Below are positions 35,781-47,902 of a stretch of DNA of 64,000 nt, one piece after another (within the stretch, counting starts at the first letter, position 1; each line of letters opens with the position of its first letter). Position numbers and translations under genes: made by a program. This stretch comes from Cunninghamella blakesleeana (Eukaryota; Mucoromycota; Mucoromycetes; Mucorales; Cunninghamellaceae): positions 451,501-515,500 of the forward strand of contig JAFCIZ010000011.1 of the NCBI GenBank assembly GCA_017871115.1, written 5' to 3'. The notes under the pieces are model-generated. The model did no database searches. It was given only the letters and a program-made list of their open reading frames with translations, and was not told the DNA's origin.

Positions 35781-37534
35781 ATCAAAAATAACTATATCCA
35801 GTATTCAATAATAAACAGCATTAAAAAAAGTTTTATTATAAAAAAATTGTCCCACCAAACAATGGATTTTAATAATGATATAATGTAACCATATGTTAAA
35901 GAAAATTAATAGAAACAGAAAGGGAAAGGGAGGGGGAAGGGAAAGTATAAAAAGAAAAAAGGAAAACAGCGAGGAAAGCAAACAGACCATGGATTTTAAT
36001 AATGATATAAATTCAATCCATTTATATGCATATAAAACACACGTATATTTAACTCTCAGCAGAGAATAAAATCATTCAAAGAGTCGCATGATTTTTTTTT
36101 TTCCTTCAAAAAAATAGTGCTCTATATAACATAAAAAATAAAAAGAGAATTTTAAAAAATACAAAAGAAAAATCTTTTTTTTTCCTTCCCTTCGTTGTTT
36201 ATTGAACTACTTTACTTTGTTCAAATCCATATACCTTTTAGGTATCCTTGTTTTACTTGGCTTTGCTTTTATTTATTTATTTGATATTATTGTTGTTATT
36301 ACAAAACTCTTTTTTCTACAGTAAATAAAAACAAATAAAAAAAGAGAGGATGAATAAACAACCTATTTTTTTTATTATATTATTATATATATTTACCTCT
36401 TGGTTTAAAAAAAAGAAAAGAAAAGAAAAAAAAAAAAAAAAGAATGACAGAGCTAAAGGTAAGAGTAAAAGTACATAACTTTAGAGTCGAGAAATAAATT
36501 GAATATGGATGTAGGTGTAGATGTCGATATTGATGGATGAGTGGTTGCCCTGATCAAAACAGCCCCTTTTTTAATTCTTTCCATAGCCTTTTCATGTTTC
36601 AAGATAACGTATATGTATAACAAAACATATATGAAGCATGAAGTGATAAGGATATTATATATATCTCTATATTTAATAAGAAAAGTACCTTTTCATTTTC
36701 CTTATCACTTTTTTTTAAAAAAAAACTACTTGAATAAAAAAAAAGAGAAAGAAAGAGAAAAATAAAAAAAAAGTTTTATTTATTTTATTTAAATGATTTT
36801 TTTTACCCTCAGTCACGATTTAATTTTTTTATGGTATTTGAACTTATTAAGGAAACTACTCAAAATCTATTATTTTATATTAACTAGCATAATAAACAAT
36901 AATAAATAGATTATTTATTTATTTATATGTTATTTTTATTATACTATTGTTATTATTACTATTGTTATTATTATTATAGGTTATTGCTATTATAATAATA
37001 TTTTTCTCTAGATTGATTTAGTTTCCTTGATTAAAAAAAAGAGAAAAATATTATTCATATTTACACTACTTACATTTATAAACTTATATAAATTCAGTAG
37101 TGTTGCTCTTTAGTATTTGAATCATTTATTTTACTTTTATCTTTAATATATATATATATTATCGAATAAAAGTCTATATACTTTATCAGTATTTTTTTTT
37201 TTTTTTGATTCACTATTACGATCCTACTGAAACAAAAAGAAAATCATGCAATTGACTTTGAAATTATTAATATATTTAATAAAAAAAAAAAAAAAGAAAT
37301 GATACGTATTGAATTTGATATGTGCACAACTAATAATCTTATATTGAGTTCTTTATAGTATGAATCGTTTGTGCTAAGCATCTAAGCTGACTCGAATTTA
37401 TAAAAATATATTCGATATCCATAGAGATGGTAGGTGATGCATTTAATATAAAAAAGTAATTATTTAATACCTAAATAAAAATAGAAATAAGTATGCACAC
37501 GCCTATTAGTGTTTCATTAAATGTAAAACAATCA
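35781..37534. other. Intergenic, no gene recognised
   Basis: AT-rich spacer. A 22-bp sequence atggattttaataatgatat(aa) occurs twice (about 35862 and 35989), and there are long A/G- and T-rich tracts. A slightly GC-richer patch at 36480-36560 gives short open frames on both strands but no supportable exon. Confidence 0.45.
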
Positions 37535-37709
37535 TCAATAATTCAATTTGCAAGAAATGAGGTTACTATCTACTTTACATAAGCTACCTTTAAGAGTTAA
37601 CACATCATCACTAATATCAAATTTCATATTTCCTACCGTTTTTTTAAAACTGTGGTCGCCCCACTGAAAATGGCCATGATTATAGCCAAAAGCTGTATTT
37701 CGGTCAACC
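37535..37709 (-). pseudogene. Orphan terminal exon of an unknown small protein
   Basis: Minus-strand open exon of 175 nt with an AG acceptor (ATACAAG, with a CTGAC branch-like motif upstream), one base then in-frame codons. It reads RNTAFGYNHGHFQWGDHSFK, TVGNMKFDISDDVLTLKG, SLCKVDSNLISCKLNY and TGA. There are no internal stops, and the composition is clearly protein-like. No upstream exon with ATG was found, so it is either a relic or the last exon of a gene whose first exon I cannot see. A diverged copy faces away from it at 37981. Confidence 0.45.
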
Positions 37710-37980
37710 CTTGTATTTTTTGTTTATAAGGTCAGTGTTAATACAAAATTAATCACTTGTATTACGGTTTTTATATAATTATATTTAGTTAAAAATTAAA
37801 AGAAGGATGGATAGAAAGCTATTGATTATTTATTTTATATTAAAAAATATGACTCAAGATTATAAAAAACAAAAAGAAAATAGAAGTATGTTTTTTAGAT
37901 ATTGGATTTGGTTACACGATATAAAATTAACATAAGAGAAACTTTAATAAGTGTATATTATATATTTATAAATATATAAG

Positions 37981-38074
37981 CAATTATTTTAATGCTGGTA
38001 CCCAACATCATTTTGGTGATTCTCATTCAACTGGAAATATGAAATCATTATCATCGTCACATATAAGTAATTAA
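37981..38074 (+). pseudogene. Second, shorter copy of the orphan exon, opposite strand
   Basis: The plus strand after an AG acceptor (atatataag) reads, with the same one-base phase, NYFNAGTQHHFGDSHSTGNM KSLSSSHISN and TAA. It aligns with the exon at 37535-37709 around the H-H-F-GD-HS...T-GNMK core. The two copies are divergent, with about 270 bp between them. Confidence 0.4.
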
Positions 38075-38087
38075 ATGTAATTACTAT

Positions 38088-38127
<40 letters not shown>

Positions 38128-39611
38128 AATAGGTTCAAGATAATAATAATAATAATAAATGCCAAGTTGTAATGGGGGTAACACCTCTTTCTTTGCAATG
38201 GCATAGTCAAATTATAAAAATAACGCCGTAGTCACTACTACTACGTATCTGTGTAACAAGAAACTAAAAAATAGGATTGAAATAATAGTAATTATAACGG
38301 AAATTAATAATAATAATAGAAATACAACTAGCATTAAAAAGAGTAGGTATGGTAATAAATATATAAATGGAGATCAATTGATTAAATGCTAAATAAAAAA
38401 AGGACTTCAATTAAAAAAGGGAAGAGATAAATTGGGTATTTTAGTACCAAAAAGAAGGTTTTGATTTTTTTTTGAGAAACGTTTTTAATGTGGTACAAAA
38501 AATCCGAAAAAAGAAAAAAAAATGGATTACTAGGAAAGCTATAAACCATTCACTTATTTTGTTTGCCATTTATTAGTATTACTATTGTAATTTGCTATGT
38601 TTTTTTATTTTTTATTTTTTTTATTAACATTATTACTTTAGGAATATATATATAAATATATTAACGAACTATTACGTGCATCAATCTTTTGTTTTTGTAT
38701 TTATATTTGTATTTGTTTGTTAAAAAAGGTTTATCAAGATAGCCAAATTAAGTATTGAACTCCATTTTAATTTTTTTTAAAGTTTTTTATAAAAAGCTGA
38801 ATTCTATCTGCAATAAATCACCCACAGTCACCATCATTAAAAATGAATAAGATTATTACATCATTATGTAAACATTGATATATATATATATATATAATTG
38901 AATGATAAGCACTATTTTAGGAAACGAGGGGTACTATTGGTTTTTTTTTTTGTTACGTAAAATTCCATTACTCCTTCTCTTTGATTTCATAAAGTTTTTT
39001 TCTCATATTTAAATATATAACTATGAAAAAAAAAAAAAAAAGTATAAGAATTTGATCGTCTTTTATTGTTTTGTTTTTCATATTGATATAAAGTTACGCG
39101 CGATTTCCATAAAAAAGAAGGTTGTTTATTCTTTTTTTTTAATGTTGTAATACCTTGACACATAAATCATATGTAGTTTTTTATGTCAAAAAAATAAATA
39201 AAAATAATAATGATAAAAATGAACTCAGTTTATATCTATTCTTTTTATTTTATACAACAATAATGATTTAGGTTGGTTAGGGTTTTTTTTCTTATAATAG
39301 TAAAATAATAATAATAATAATAATATATATATATAAACGATTGAATAAACTTGTAAAAGAAAAGGAGTAAAGAAAGTATATAAGTAAATAAATAAATAAA
39401 TATAAAATAATAATAATGATAATAATATAATGATAATAATAATATAATAATAATAATAATAAATAGCATATATGTATAAATATATAAAAAAACAATTATA
39501 TATGTGTATTTGTGTGTTTGTTTGTTTGTTTGTGTGTATAAAGCTTGTTGTATGTATGTATGTATAAATAATAATAATAATAATAATTCTACTGTTGTCT
39601 CTTTTTTTTTT
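38075..39611. other. Intergenic, repeats only
   Basis: TAA/ATA microsatellites (about 39303-39332, 39406-39465, 39567-39590), a TATG tetranucleotide run near 39550 and a TTTG run near 39515. Open frames across these are repeat artefacts. Confidence 0.5.
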
Positions 39612-41245
39612 TTAATGATCACGAGAATGAGGAGGGGGCGGGGTTAAAGGATATATAGGGTAATGAACAGTATATTCCATTGCATTCGAATGAAAAGTTC
39701 TTTGAGATAATTGATCTACATATATAAGAAATAAAGGAAAAATGTAAAGTTAGTCCATCAGTTCCTTTTTTTTTTTTCCTTTTTTCTTAATATAATTGTT
39801 TCCCTTATTTTTTCTTTTTTTTTCTTTTTTTTCTTTTTTCACACTTTATCTATTTATAAATTTATAACTTTACCCATTAAACTTGGTATAGGTAATTTCC
39901 AATCTCCTTCCGGGCTAGGCGACCGATTTAATATATCATTTTTATAATAATGTGGAGGAGAATGAGGTGGTGGAGGTAATGACGGTGAAATCATAGCATT
40001 ATTATTATTATTATTATTGATATTATTTGTTGTAGAAGAAGTAGATGAAGAAGGCGATAATGTTAAATTTAGCATAGAATGAGTTAATTTATGTGATGTA
40101 TTATTGATATTATTATTATTATTAGATATTGATGGAGGTGGTGGTAATGTTGTAGTTGGATTATTATTATTAGTAGTAGTAGAGGAAGACGAAGAAGTTG
40201 AAGAGGATAAGGTAGATAAAGAAGATGATGTAGATAATAATTGATTGGAGGATGATTTACTGTTAGGAGGTGTTGGATATTGATTTGATAATGAGGATGA
40301 TGCATTGGAATTAGCCATATGAAAAGCAGCTTTTAATTCAGCTTTTTCTTTTGCTACAGTAATACCTTGTACAGAATGACGATGAGGACGTATGGATTGA
40401 TGTTTTTGAAAAGTTGCATGAACAGGTGATGACATTTTTCGAAGAGCCGAAGAAGAATTGGTATTGGTTGAAAAAGATTGCTGTAATAACATATCTTGAT
40501 AAGAAGAGGTTTGTGATAATGGGTTGGTAGGTGAAAAGGCTTTCATTAATTTTTCTATTCTACTTAGTCTATCTTCTATACGATCCATAGCTTCGTTTCC
40601 TTCTAATTCTTTTGACTGTAAAGTATTAGGTGAAGATGCTGTAGTGGTAGTAGTAGTAGTTGATGACAACGAAGATGATAGTTGTAGCTTTTTACTATTT
40701 TTATTTTTTGTCGATTTATTTGTATTAGTAGTCAGAGATGAAGAAGATAGTGGGGAAGATAGTAATGGTTGAGTATTACTACTATTGCTATTATTATTTG
40801 CTATTATGGTGGCTGTGTTATTTGAATTATTACCATTATTTATCGTAGATTGTTGTTGATATTGATGTATATTTGCCAAAGATCTTTTTCTTCTTTCCGA
40901 GTTATTAATACACTCTAACTGGTTTGTTGCGCAATAATTACATGGGCTACCACCATCACACTTAGTTTTACGTCGACGACAAGTTTCACAAGCTGATCCA
41001 GAACTAAGTCTTCTAGCCGTACTAGTTGTAAATACCCCACGAGCATGATCTGACACTACACTATATATACATTCTTTACTATCATTACAATGAGAACAAG
41101 GTCGTTGACCATTACAAACTCGTTTCTTCCTTTTACATGATTCACAAGCTCTTAAGGTAGAACAACGTTCAACTAATAAATGACGATGGGTTGTGCTATT
41201 CATGGTATTAAAGGATAATTTACGTTGTGAACTTCCTAATGGCAT
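39612..41245 (-). CDS. Regulator with two tandem Zn2Cys6 domains
   Basis: Two exons, 41245-39874 and 39715-39612 (GT-AG intron), 1476 nt, 491 aa. Near the N-terminus (about residues 33-112) are two fungal Zn2Cys6 clusters in series: CESCKRKKRVCNGQRPC..C.....C and CETCRRRKTKCDGGSPC..C......C, each with six cysteines and the basic loop that contacts DNA. A short predicted coiled-coil-like segment follows (MDRIEDRLSRIEKLMKAF), as in dimerising members. The rest is Ser/Thr/Asn/Pro-rich low complexity. No fungal-specific regulator middle domain is seen. Two adjacent clusters in one chain are uncommon, since most family members have one and dimerise. Targets are unknown. Confidence 0.85.
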
Positions 41246-43089
41246 ATCTATCTACTAATTTATTTATTTATTTATGTATTTATTAGAGTGAAATGGATTG
41301 CTTGATTGTTGTAAATAATAATTATAAAGTTGAATAATAATAAGAAGGATAAAGTTGATAAGTGTCAATAAATCTATTTAAAGAGGTAAAGAATAAGAAA
41401 GATAGATAATAATAATTATATAAAAGGCCAGCTCTACTTTTTTAATGAAGAAATAATGTGTATCAAAAAATAATAAATTACCTATAGTTATGATTAATAA
41501 TGATATGTTGGTATAAAATATAATAAAATATAAATTGGTGAAAGAGGAGTGAAAGAAATAAAAAGACGGGGAAAATAAATATATATATATATATATATTT
41601 CTTTTTAAAAAAAAAAAAAAAGGAGGAGAAAGAAAGAAGGAAAAAGGAAAAGAAAAAAACTTTTTTTTTCCTTCATTTCACTCTTTTTTTTTTTATTTCA
41701 TTCCGGCTTGACTTCCGACTCTAATTATTTTCGTATATTTTCGTATTTTTTTTTTTTTTTAACTCTTTTGTCACTCTTTTGTCACTCTTTTGGAATTCAG
41801 CCGAAAACTCAGGGCAAAAAGAAAAAACACTATAAGGTTTATGATATATAACATGACGATTCCTTACGATTTATGACTACGGTGTTTCAATATTAGTCTA
41901 ACGTGATATAAGGTTGACCAATAAAGGAAAGGCACCGAGTTCTACCCATCACTGCAAGCTTCCCACTTTTACTTGCTATTTTATCCGAAATCAAGTTAAA
42001 AACTGGTTCAACTTTTTATTGCCAAAACGAGAATAATAATAAAATGTCATTGTTCCATACTTTATATATTTAGTCTTTTTTAAAAGATAATAAGGAAAAG
42101 AGAAGAATATGAAGATAAATTAAACTTTCAATAATGAAATCATAAATTTATTTCTTTTTTTTTTTTTCCTCAAGATCAACTTGTATTTTAATACTTAGCT
42201 ACGTAATTCATTGTTATATATATCATGATCCCCTCAAAAAAAAAAAAAAAAAATAAACTTTAACTCCGTATATATTTTAATTGTGCTACGTACCAAGAAA
42301 AATAAAAATAAATATATATTAGGTACGTATTTAGAATAAAAAAAAGAAGCTTTAAAGAAAATGATACGTCAATTATGTATTTGATATTACGTATACGTGT
42401 ATTTTAGTGTTGATTTTATTATTAAAATTTTTAGTTTATAAAATAAATAAATAATAAAGCGAATAAATCAGTTATTTTTTTTAGGAGAGAAGGAGAGTGT
42501 TTTTAAAGAGGAGGAGAGAATGAGTGACTTGATCTTACTTTCTATCTCTTTCTCTTTTTTTTATTCTAACCAAAAAAGTATGGCTTATTTATCATTCTTC
42601 TTCTGTTTTACATATATATACATAATATCCTTATTTTAAAAAATAAATAAATAATAGTAATTAAAAAGTAAAATGATCACCAAAACCTGTCATAGGATTG
42701 TACTATGAATCATACCATTATTAAAAAAAAAAAAAAAAAAAAAAAAATCGATGAGTCCCCTCGATCCAAAGTTCCTAAATCTTGGAAGAGATAAAAGCGG
42801 GGATAATTAAAAGGAAGATTTTATATTTTTTTCATGATCCATGTAATAAAGATAAGAATATATAAATGCAAAAATCATTATCATTTTTATATACATGTAT
42901 TATTATTATTATTATTATTATTTTATTTAAAAACAAAAGAGAATATACATTTGTGGGTGTTTGTGTGCTTGTGTGCGTATGAGTGTATGAGTGTATGTGT
43001 GTGTAACTTTTTTTTTTTTGTTTATATTTTAACTTTAAAATATTTATATATAAATATTCAGGTGATGAATGAATGATGATTTTAACCCA
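41246..43089. promoter_or_regulatory. Upstream region of the Zn2Cys6 gene and 3' flank of the channel gene
   Basis: Contains a pyrimidine/purine-rich zone near 41600-41760, a thrice-repeated cactcttttg-like unit at about 41761-41795, and a GACCAAT (CCAAT) motif near 41916. A 26-bp A-run lies near 42722 and a (TG)n-like tract near 42955-43005. No gene recognised. Confidence 0.4.
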
Positions 43090-44418
43090 TTACAGGATAC
43101 TTTCCGAGGTAGCTTCACAAGGAAAGAAAGTAACGACAAATTCAATTTCTTTTCGAATGACATCACAAAATTGATTTAAAGGCAAATCATTTCCATTATA
43201 ACCAAAGGGGTTTTCGATTTGAGCTCCGATGGCATCAATCCCGTATAAAATAAAAGAGATAATCACACAAGTAGGCACCAACCACCAGCCTAATTCATTT
43301 ACAATAGTGAAAGGCATGACTACTAAATAAAGCCAGAGACTTTGTTTTAAATGAATATTATATGCTTTTGGAATAGGTGTATCTTCTAAACGTTCCAACC
43401 CTGCCAAACAATCATTTAATTGATTTAAATGACCAATGATCACACCAGAAAAGATAGAATCGACTTTTTTATTATGTTGAGCTTGGGCCATATATAAACT
43501 CATTCGGAACAAAATTTCTAGTGGTAAAGACATGTTGGCTTCCATGGAGTCATCAGGTAAATCTTCATCAGATATAAAATAATGAGTGGAAGAAGCTTTC
43601 GAGGAAGTGGAGGATCTTCTACTTTGAGATGATTGTTGCTCATTATTATTGGACGATGATGATGATGAAGAAGAAGAAGAGGATGCATTATTATTATTAT
43701 TATCTTGGCCACCATGTAAAGTAATATTAGAAGAGGTTCGTTGATGATTATTAATGCGTTGATTTACAATGTCATTGGGATTATCACCATAATGATATCT
43801 ATTTCTTCTTTCCCCATAATGAATGTTGTCTCTTAAATAACTAAGACGATCCTTATCCATCATATAAACACTTGATAATGCATGTTTATTTTTTTTTGCA
43901 TTTTCTTGATCATCTTTAACAGCAGCGGGAATCCAATGAGGAGGTAATAAATAATCTAAATCATAATAATCTAAACCATACTCATGACGTAAATGATGCT
44001 TTGTTGAAACAGCAAAAGCCAAAATTAATTTCATACACCGCATTTTTTCCAAATGATCATTTTGTGTTCTTTCAGGAATAGATAACCAAACCAATCTTGA
44101 CAAATTTCTAGCATTAGAAGTTAAAGTTTCCCATAATTGTCTTCCTTCATAATACCTAGCATAAGATGTGTTGGCTCGAAAAGCTAATAAAAGACCCAAG
44201 ACTACACTGAGAGCAGGAATCACACTGTTACTGATATAAATAGGATAACCTAAATCATAAGCATAAGCGATAGCATAACCATAAAGTGTTGTTAATATCA
44301 CTAGAGGGAAAATATCAGGTACGACCTAAAGAAGATGGTAAAATAAAATAGATGATAGGTTAACTATAGATGAATCAAACGGTAAAATAAAATAGGATTT
44401 ATATAGACGCATATATAC

Positions 44419-44456
<38 letters not shown>

Positions 44457-44514
44457 GAATTACCGATCCTTTCAGACTTGATTCATAAATAGAATGTAAT
44501 AATGAGCGTAACAT
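43090..44514 (-). CDS. Bestrophin-like anion channel
   Basis: Exons 44514-44464 and 44325-43090 (GT-AG intron) give 428 aa starting MLRSLLHSIYESSLKGS. Features of the bestrophin/UPF0187 family: ESSLKGSVVPDIFPLVILTT leading into the first membrane segment, a second segment (VIPALSVVLGLLLAFRANTS) followed by the conserved YARYYEGRQLWETL, and later membrane segments (LWLYLVVMPFTIVNELGWWL, VPTCVIISFILYGIDAIG) followed by QIENPFGYNGNDLPL. A Ser/Asn-rich loop is inserted in the middle. Family members conduct chloride or other anions. The real protein may start further upstream (exon 44874-44971), but that junction lacks a normal acceptor. Confidence 0.8.
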
Positions 44515-44873
44515 ATATATACAGTATTAAAAAAAAAAAAAATGAGAGAGAACGTTTAGTTGATCATTTTAAAAAAAAAAAAAAAAAAAAAGAAAGAAAG
44601 AAAAAGAGATAAAAAATAAAAACGATGATCAAAAAGAATAATTGATAATAAAACGATATTTGAATTTAATCAAAAAAAGGAAATAAAAAATTCAAACTTT
44701 AATATCAAATGATGATAAACCAATTTCATTTGATGATAATAAAGGTAATTTATGATAATCATTTCTTTTTTATATATATGTGTGAATATAATCAATATAA
44801 ATTATATCATCAATCAATTTTTAGTTAAATAAAACCTTAAAAAAAAATCATCATAATAATACGTAATAATTAC

Positions 44874-44971
44874 CGTAAATGATCTGGAAAAGAAGATAAG
44901 TCACGTAACCATTTAGACCGATAATTTTTAGGTGCTTTATCTGAATCTAATACATAAGTTTCTGTCAACAT
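44874..44971 (-). other. Probable upstream exon of the bestrophin-like gene
   Basis: ATG at 44971 opens a 98-nt exon, MLTETYVLDSDKAPKNYRSK WLRDLSSFPDHL, ending at a GTAATT donor. Joining it to CGC TCA in the next exon keeps frame and yields a natural sequence (FPDHLRSLLHSIYESSLKGS). However, the 3' boundary reads TATATATGTTACG with no AG. The 5-mer TTACG occurs at both ends of the would-be intron (44507-44873). Confidence 0.45.
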
Positions 44972-46007
44972 TTATAAAAGATGAGATGTAATGAAGAGAG
45001 AGAGAAAAAGAAAAAGAAGGAAAAAGAAAAGGCGCAGAAAAAAAATATTCTTATTATTATAAAAATAGGAGCAAATTAATTTTGTGACATGGTTTTCTAT
45101 TTTTTACTATCTTTAAATATTTTTACTAGTGTTTTTTTTTTTTTTTTTTTTTTTTTCATACTATAAATACATATGAAAACAGCTTTACGATTATTATTTT
45201 ATTTATTAAGTAGAATCTATAAGCCTTTTTTATTAATATTCTAAAAAAAAGGTTTGATGTCATAGGCTCAAATTGTTTTTATTTATATTTTAGAGTGGAA
45301 GGATGATCGGAGTTTAGTTGGAAGTAAACATATATTAACCTTAAAATATATATTTAAGTCACCGCCAATCCATCTTTTTCTGTATGGAAGCCAAATTTAG
45401 GAAGGAAAGGCTTTCTAGTTTTTCATAATAAATAATATATGGATGCTTTATGTAACATTATGTAAAATAACATAATAAAATTAAATAATGAATTAGAATA
45501 ATACAATGCTGTGTAAAAATTAATAAAAAAATACAAATTTTGTCAAGTATAAAGAACGTTTCTATTTTATAATGAAAAATAGACAATATATAAAGATGTA
45601 AAAAAAAAAAATAAGCATTTTTATGCAACAAGTAGATTCTTTCCCTAGAATTTTTTTTCCCTTCCTTTAAGATAATAACCGTAAATATATACGTACATAC
45701 TACCCTATTTTCACAATATTTTGACGATAGCAAATTTAAAAAATCATGGTTTTATTAAGCCATTGAGAAATGAATTATCTTTTAATTTAGCTAATGTCAA
45801 AATAAAAAAATAAAAAAAAGAAAGTTGCATGGATTGCGCTTTAGACCTAAGGGGAGTGTATAAAATTGGTTACTTTATAAAAAGTATCCTACCAATTACT
45901 GTAATTATCTGAGGGGGAAAATTTTCTGGGGAAAGAATCTACTTGTTGCATAAAAATGCTGGCTTTTATTGTGCATCTTTATATATGTGAATATTTTTAT
46001 AAAATAC
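44972..46007. other. Intergenic with promoter-like block at its right end
   Basis: AT-rich spacer. The sequence taagtcaccgc (about 45355) also occurs in the MAGF-family promoter at about 24280. The last 100 bp contain the promoter block shared by the secreted-protein cluster (see 45935-45954). No gene seen. Confidence 0.4.
45935..45954 (+). promoter_or_regulatory. Cluster promoter motif, copy 1 (degenerate)
   Basis: gaatctacttgttgcataaa, matching the better copies at 46720 and 47776. The preceding sequence (attatctgaggggg...attttctgggga) also aligns with 46685-46715. It lies upstream of the broken Cys-rich copy. Confidence 0.5.
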
Positions 46008-46284
46008 ATCACCCTTTTATTTGCATAAATATTGGCTTTTTTATTTTTTAGGGTTGTTCCTTTTATTTGGCAACATAACATCACTATTAAAATGTGAAGC
46101 AAAGTGTGGAGTGTAACCTTCTAAAGAATATGATCTTGAATGCTTTATTGAAAAGAGCATTTACAAACAAATATACTCTAGTGTAATATTTGGTTCAACA
46201 AGATGTTACCATAAATGCAGTGAGAGCAAGGAATTATGCGCAAATAAATATTCACAAGAAATGGATTATGCAGATTGTAAATAG
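46008..46284 (+). pseudogene. Broken copy of the small secreted Cys-rich protein
   Basis: Aligns along its length with the intact gene at 46847-47161. The signal-peptide part reads KYWLFYFLGLFLLFGNITS, against KYLFYILGLFFLLKSSYA in the intact copy. KCEAKCGV then meets TAA, and the 3' part reads TRCYHKCSESKELCANKYSQ EMDYADCK and TAG. The ATG is not present. Decay is by start loss and at least one stop. Confidence 0.65.
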
Positions 46285-46719
46285 AAATAGAATAGTTAAA
46301 TACACACTTTTTTTCAATCTCTCTTATTTACTTTTCTTTGTTGTGGTGGATATAATATGATCAACCTTTATTATATATATATATATATCCTTTCTGTTGT
46401 TATAAAGCTAGTATAAATTAAAAAAGAATAAATAAACTAATGCTTGCACCATATAATTACGCAAATTAAATAAAGTTTAAAAACAAGCGTTTCTTTATTT
46501 TTACGTATGAGTAGATTACAAAATAAAGAAAAAAAAAAGGTTATTAATAGGTCTTTAAGAGATATTTTTTTAGATTTGCTATTGCCAAAGTAATATGAAA
46601 AGATTATATGTAGGTACATATTAGAATTAGGAGGAATGCGTAATATTGGCTATATTACAAAAAACGCCATATTGAATAATGGTATTATCTAAGGAGGGAT
46701 ATAAAAATTTCTAAGAAGA

Positions 46720-46739
46720 GGATCTGCATGATGCATAAA
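46720..46739 (+). promoter_or_regulatory. Cluster promoter motif, copy 2
   Basis: ggatctgcatgatgcataaa, 108 bp upstream of the intact Cys-rich gene. It differs at three positions from the copy before the protease-like gene (47776-47795). An AAATATAAATA box follows near 46776. Confidence 0.6.
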
Positions 46740-46846
46740 AATGTTAATTTTTCTTGTACATTTTTTTTTATGAAATATAAATACCCTTTCGTCTCATTAA
46801 AGCTCATCCTTTTTATTTAATTTCTTTTTCTTTTATTCTAAAATCA

Positions 46847-47161
46847 ATGTTGTTTCAATTCAAATACCTTTTTTATATATTAGGATTATTCTTCTTGTTG
46901 AAGTCTTCATATGCAGAAGTTGTATCGTTGTTCATGTGTGATGCTGATTGTCCAATGCAACCTAATGAAGGATGTCATCGTACATGCTCATCTGAATATG
47001 ATACTTGCCAAAAAAAGTGTGAAACCGACTACTTTGATAAAGGTGATATGCTTGGTAATATGAGATGTACGGGTGAATGTAATACGGGAATGAAAACGTG
47101 TGCAACTAAATGCCCACAAGTAATGAATTACGAAGATTGTAAATTGAAATGCCATAGTTAA
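46847..47161 (+). CDS. Small secreted cysteine-rich protein, unknown function
   Basis: An intronless 104-aa protein. The signal peptide MLFQFKYLFYILGLFFLLKS SYA is followed by a mature part of about 80 residues with twelve cysteines, mostly in C-x3-C pairs (CDADC, CHRTC, CQKKC, CTGEC, CATKC, CKLKC), suggesting a disulphide-rich helical fold. The pattern is reminiscent of the Cys pairs in the MAGF proteins, but similarity is not otherwise evident. Two broken relatives lie at 46008-46284 and 51020-51283. Its promoter shares a block with the neighbouring protease-like gene, so the two were probably co-expressed. No known family recognised; a role outside the cell is inferred from the signal peptide only. 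Confidence 0.75.
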   Translation: MLFQFKYLFYILGLFFLLKSSYAEVVSLFMCDADCPMQPNEGCHRTCSSEYDTCQKKCETDYFDKGDMLGNMRCTGECNTGMKTCATKCPQVMNYEDCKLKCHS

Positions 47162-47775
47162 ATACGTCCTTTTTTTTTACATCCGAATGATTCCTCTTAT
47201 TCATTTTCCCTTGTTATGATGAATTTAATATGATTAATATTTATTTATTTATTTTTTTATATTTCTTTTTCTTTTTGCTGAAACCACGTTTTTTTTTATA
47301 AACTAATAAATAACTAATACTTTTATTATATAATTACGATAATTTAAAAAGGACTTCAAAAAAAAAAAGCATTTTTTAGTTCCTACAAATAGGTTAATTA
47401 CAAAATAATAATAATATTAAAAATGATAATTTAAAATTAATATGAAAGCAAAAAAAATAAAAAAAAGTTTTCAGAAATGAATAATTTTTAAATACGTTAT
47501 AGTATCTATCTACTTATTAAATGTATTTATTCTATTCCACTTTTTAAAAAAATATACAAGTAAATAAATTGCGTTATAAATATACAGATGGAATGTTAAA
47601 AAAAAATCCATAAAAAGAAAAAAATGGAATGCCAAATCAAGTATTGCTATTATAACGCACATACAAAAAATAAAATAATTGTCATATAAAATAGCCTTTA
47701 AGCAACGATTGAAAAAAAAATACGTAATTTAAATTGCCCTGAATTTTATAAAAATTCTGGAGTAAAAAAAAAAAT

Positions 47776-47795
47776 GGATCTGCATTTGGCATAAA
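47776..47795 (+). promoter_or_regulatory. Cluster promoter motif, copy 3
   Basis: ggatctgcatttggcataaa, 17 of 20 positions shared with the copy at 46720-46739. It is preceded by ttttataaaaattctgg, which resembles the sequence before the other copies. It lies 108 bp upstream of the presumed (mutated) start of the protease-like gene, the same distance as in the Cys-rich gene. Confidence 0.6.
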
Positions 47796-47902
47796 CCTGA
47801 CTATTTTTATTATACTTCTCCCTAATTATATAAACATTTATTTTCATTTTCAATTTCACTTCTTTTTTCATCTTCATTATATTATTTTATTTTTAAAAAA
47901 AA

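Noticed and set aside
36480..36560. GC-richer patch with short open frames on both strands (for example a Thr/Ser-rich minus frame)
   Set aside because: Neither frame has a supportable start, splice partner or family resemblance.
42745..42775. Short inverted repeat with GATGAGTCC, reminiscent of a hammerhead ribozyme core
   Set aside because: The required conserved core order and closing stems are not present.
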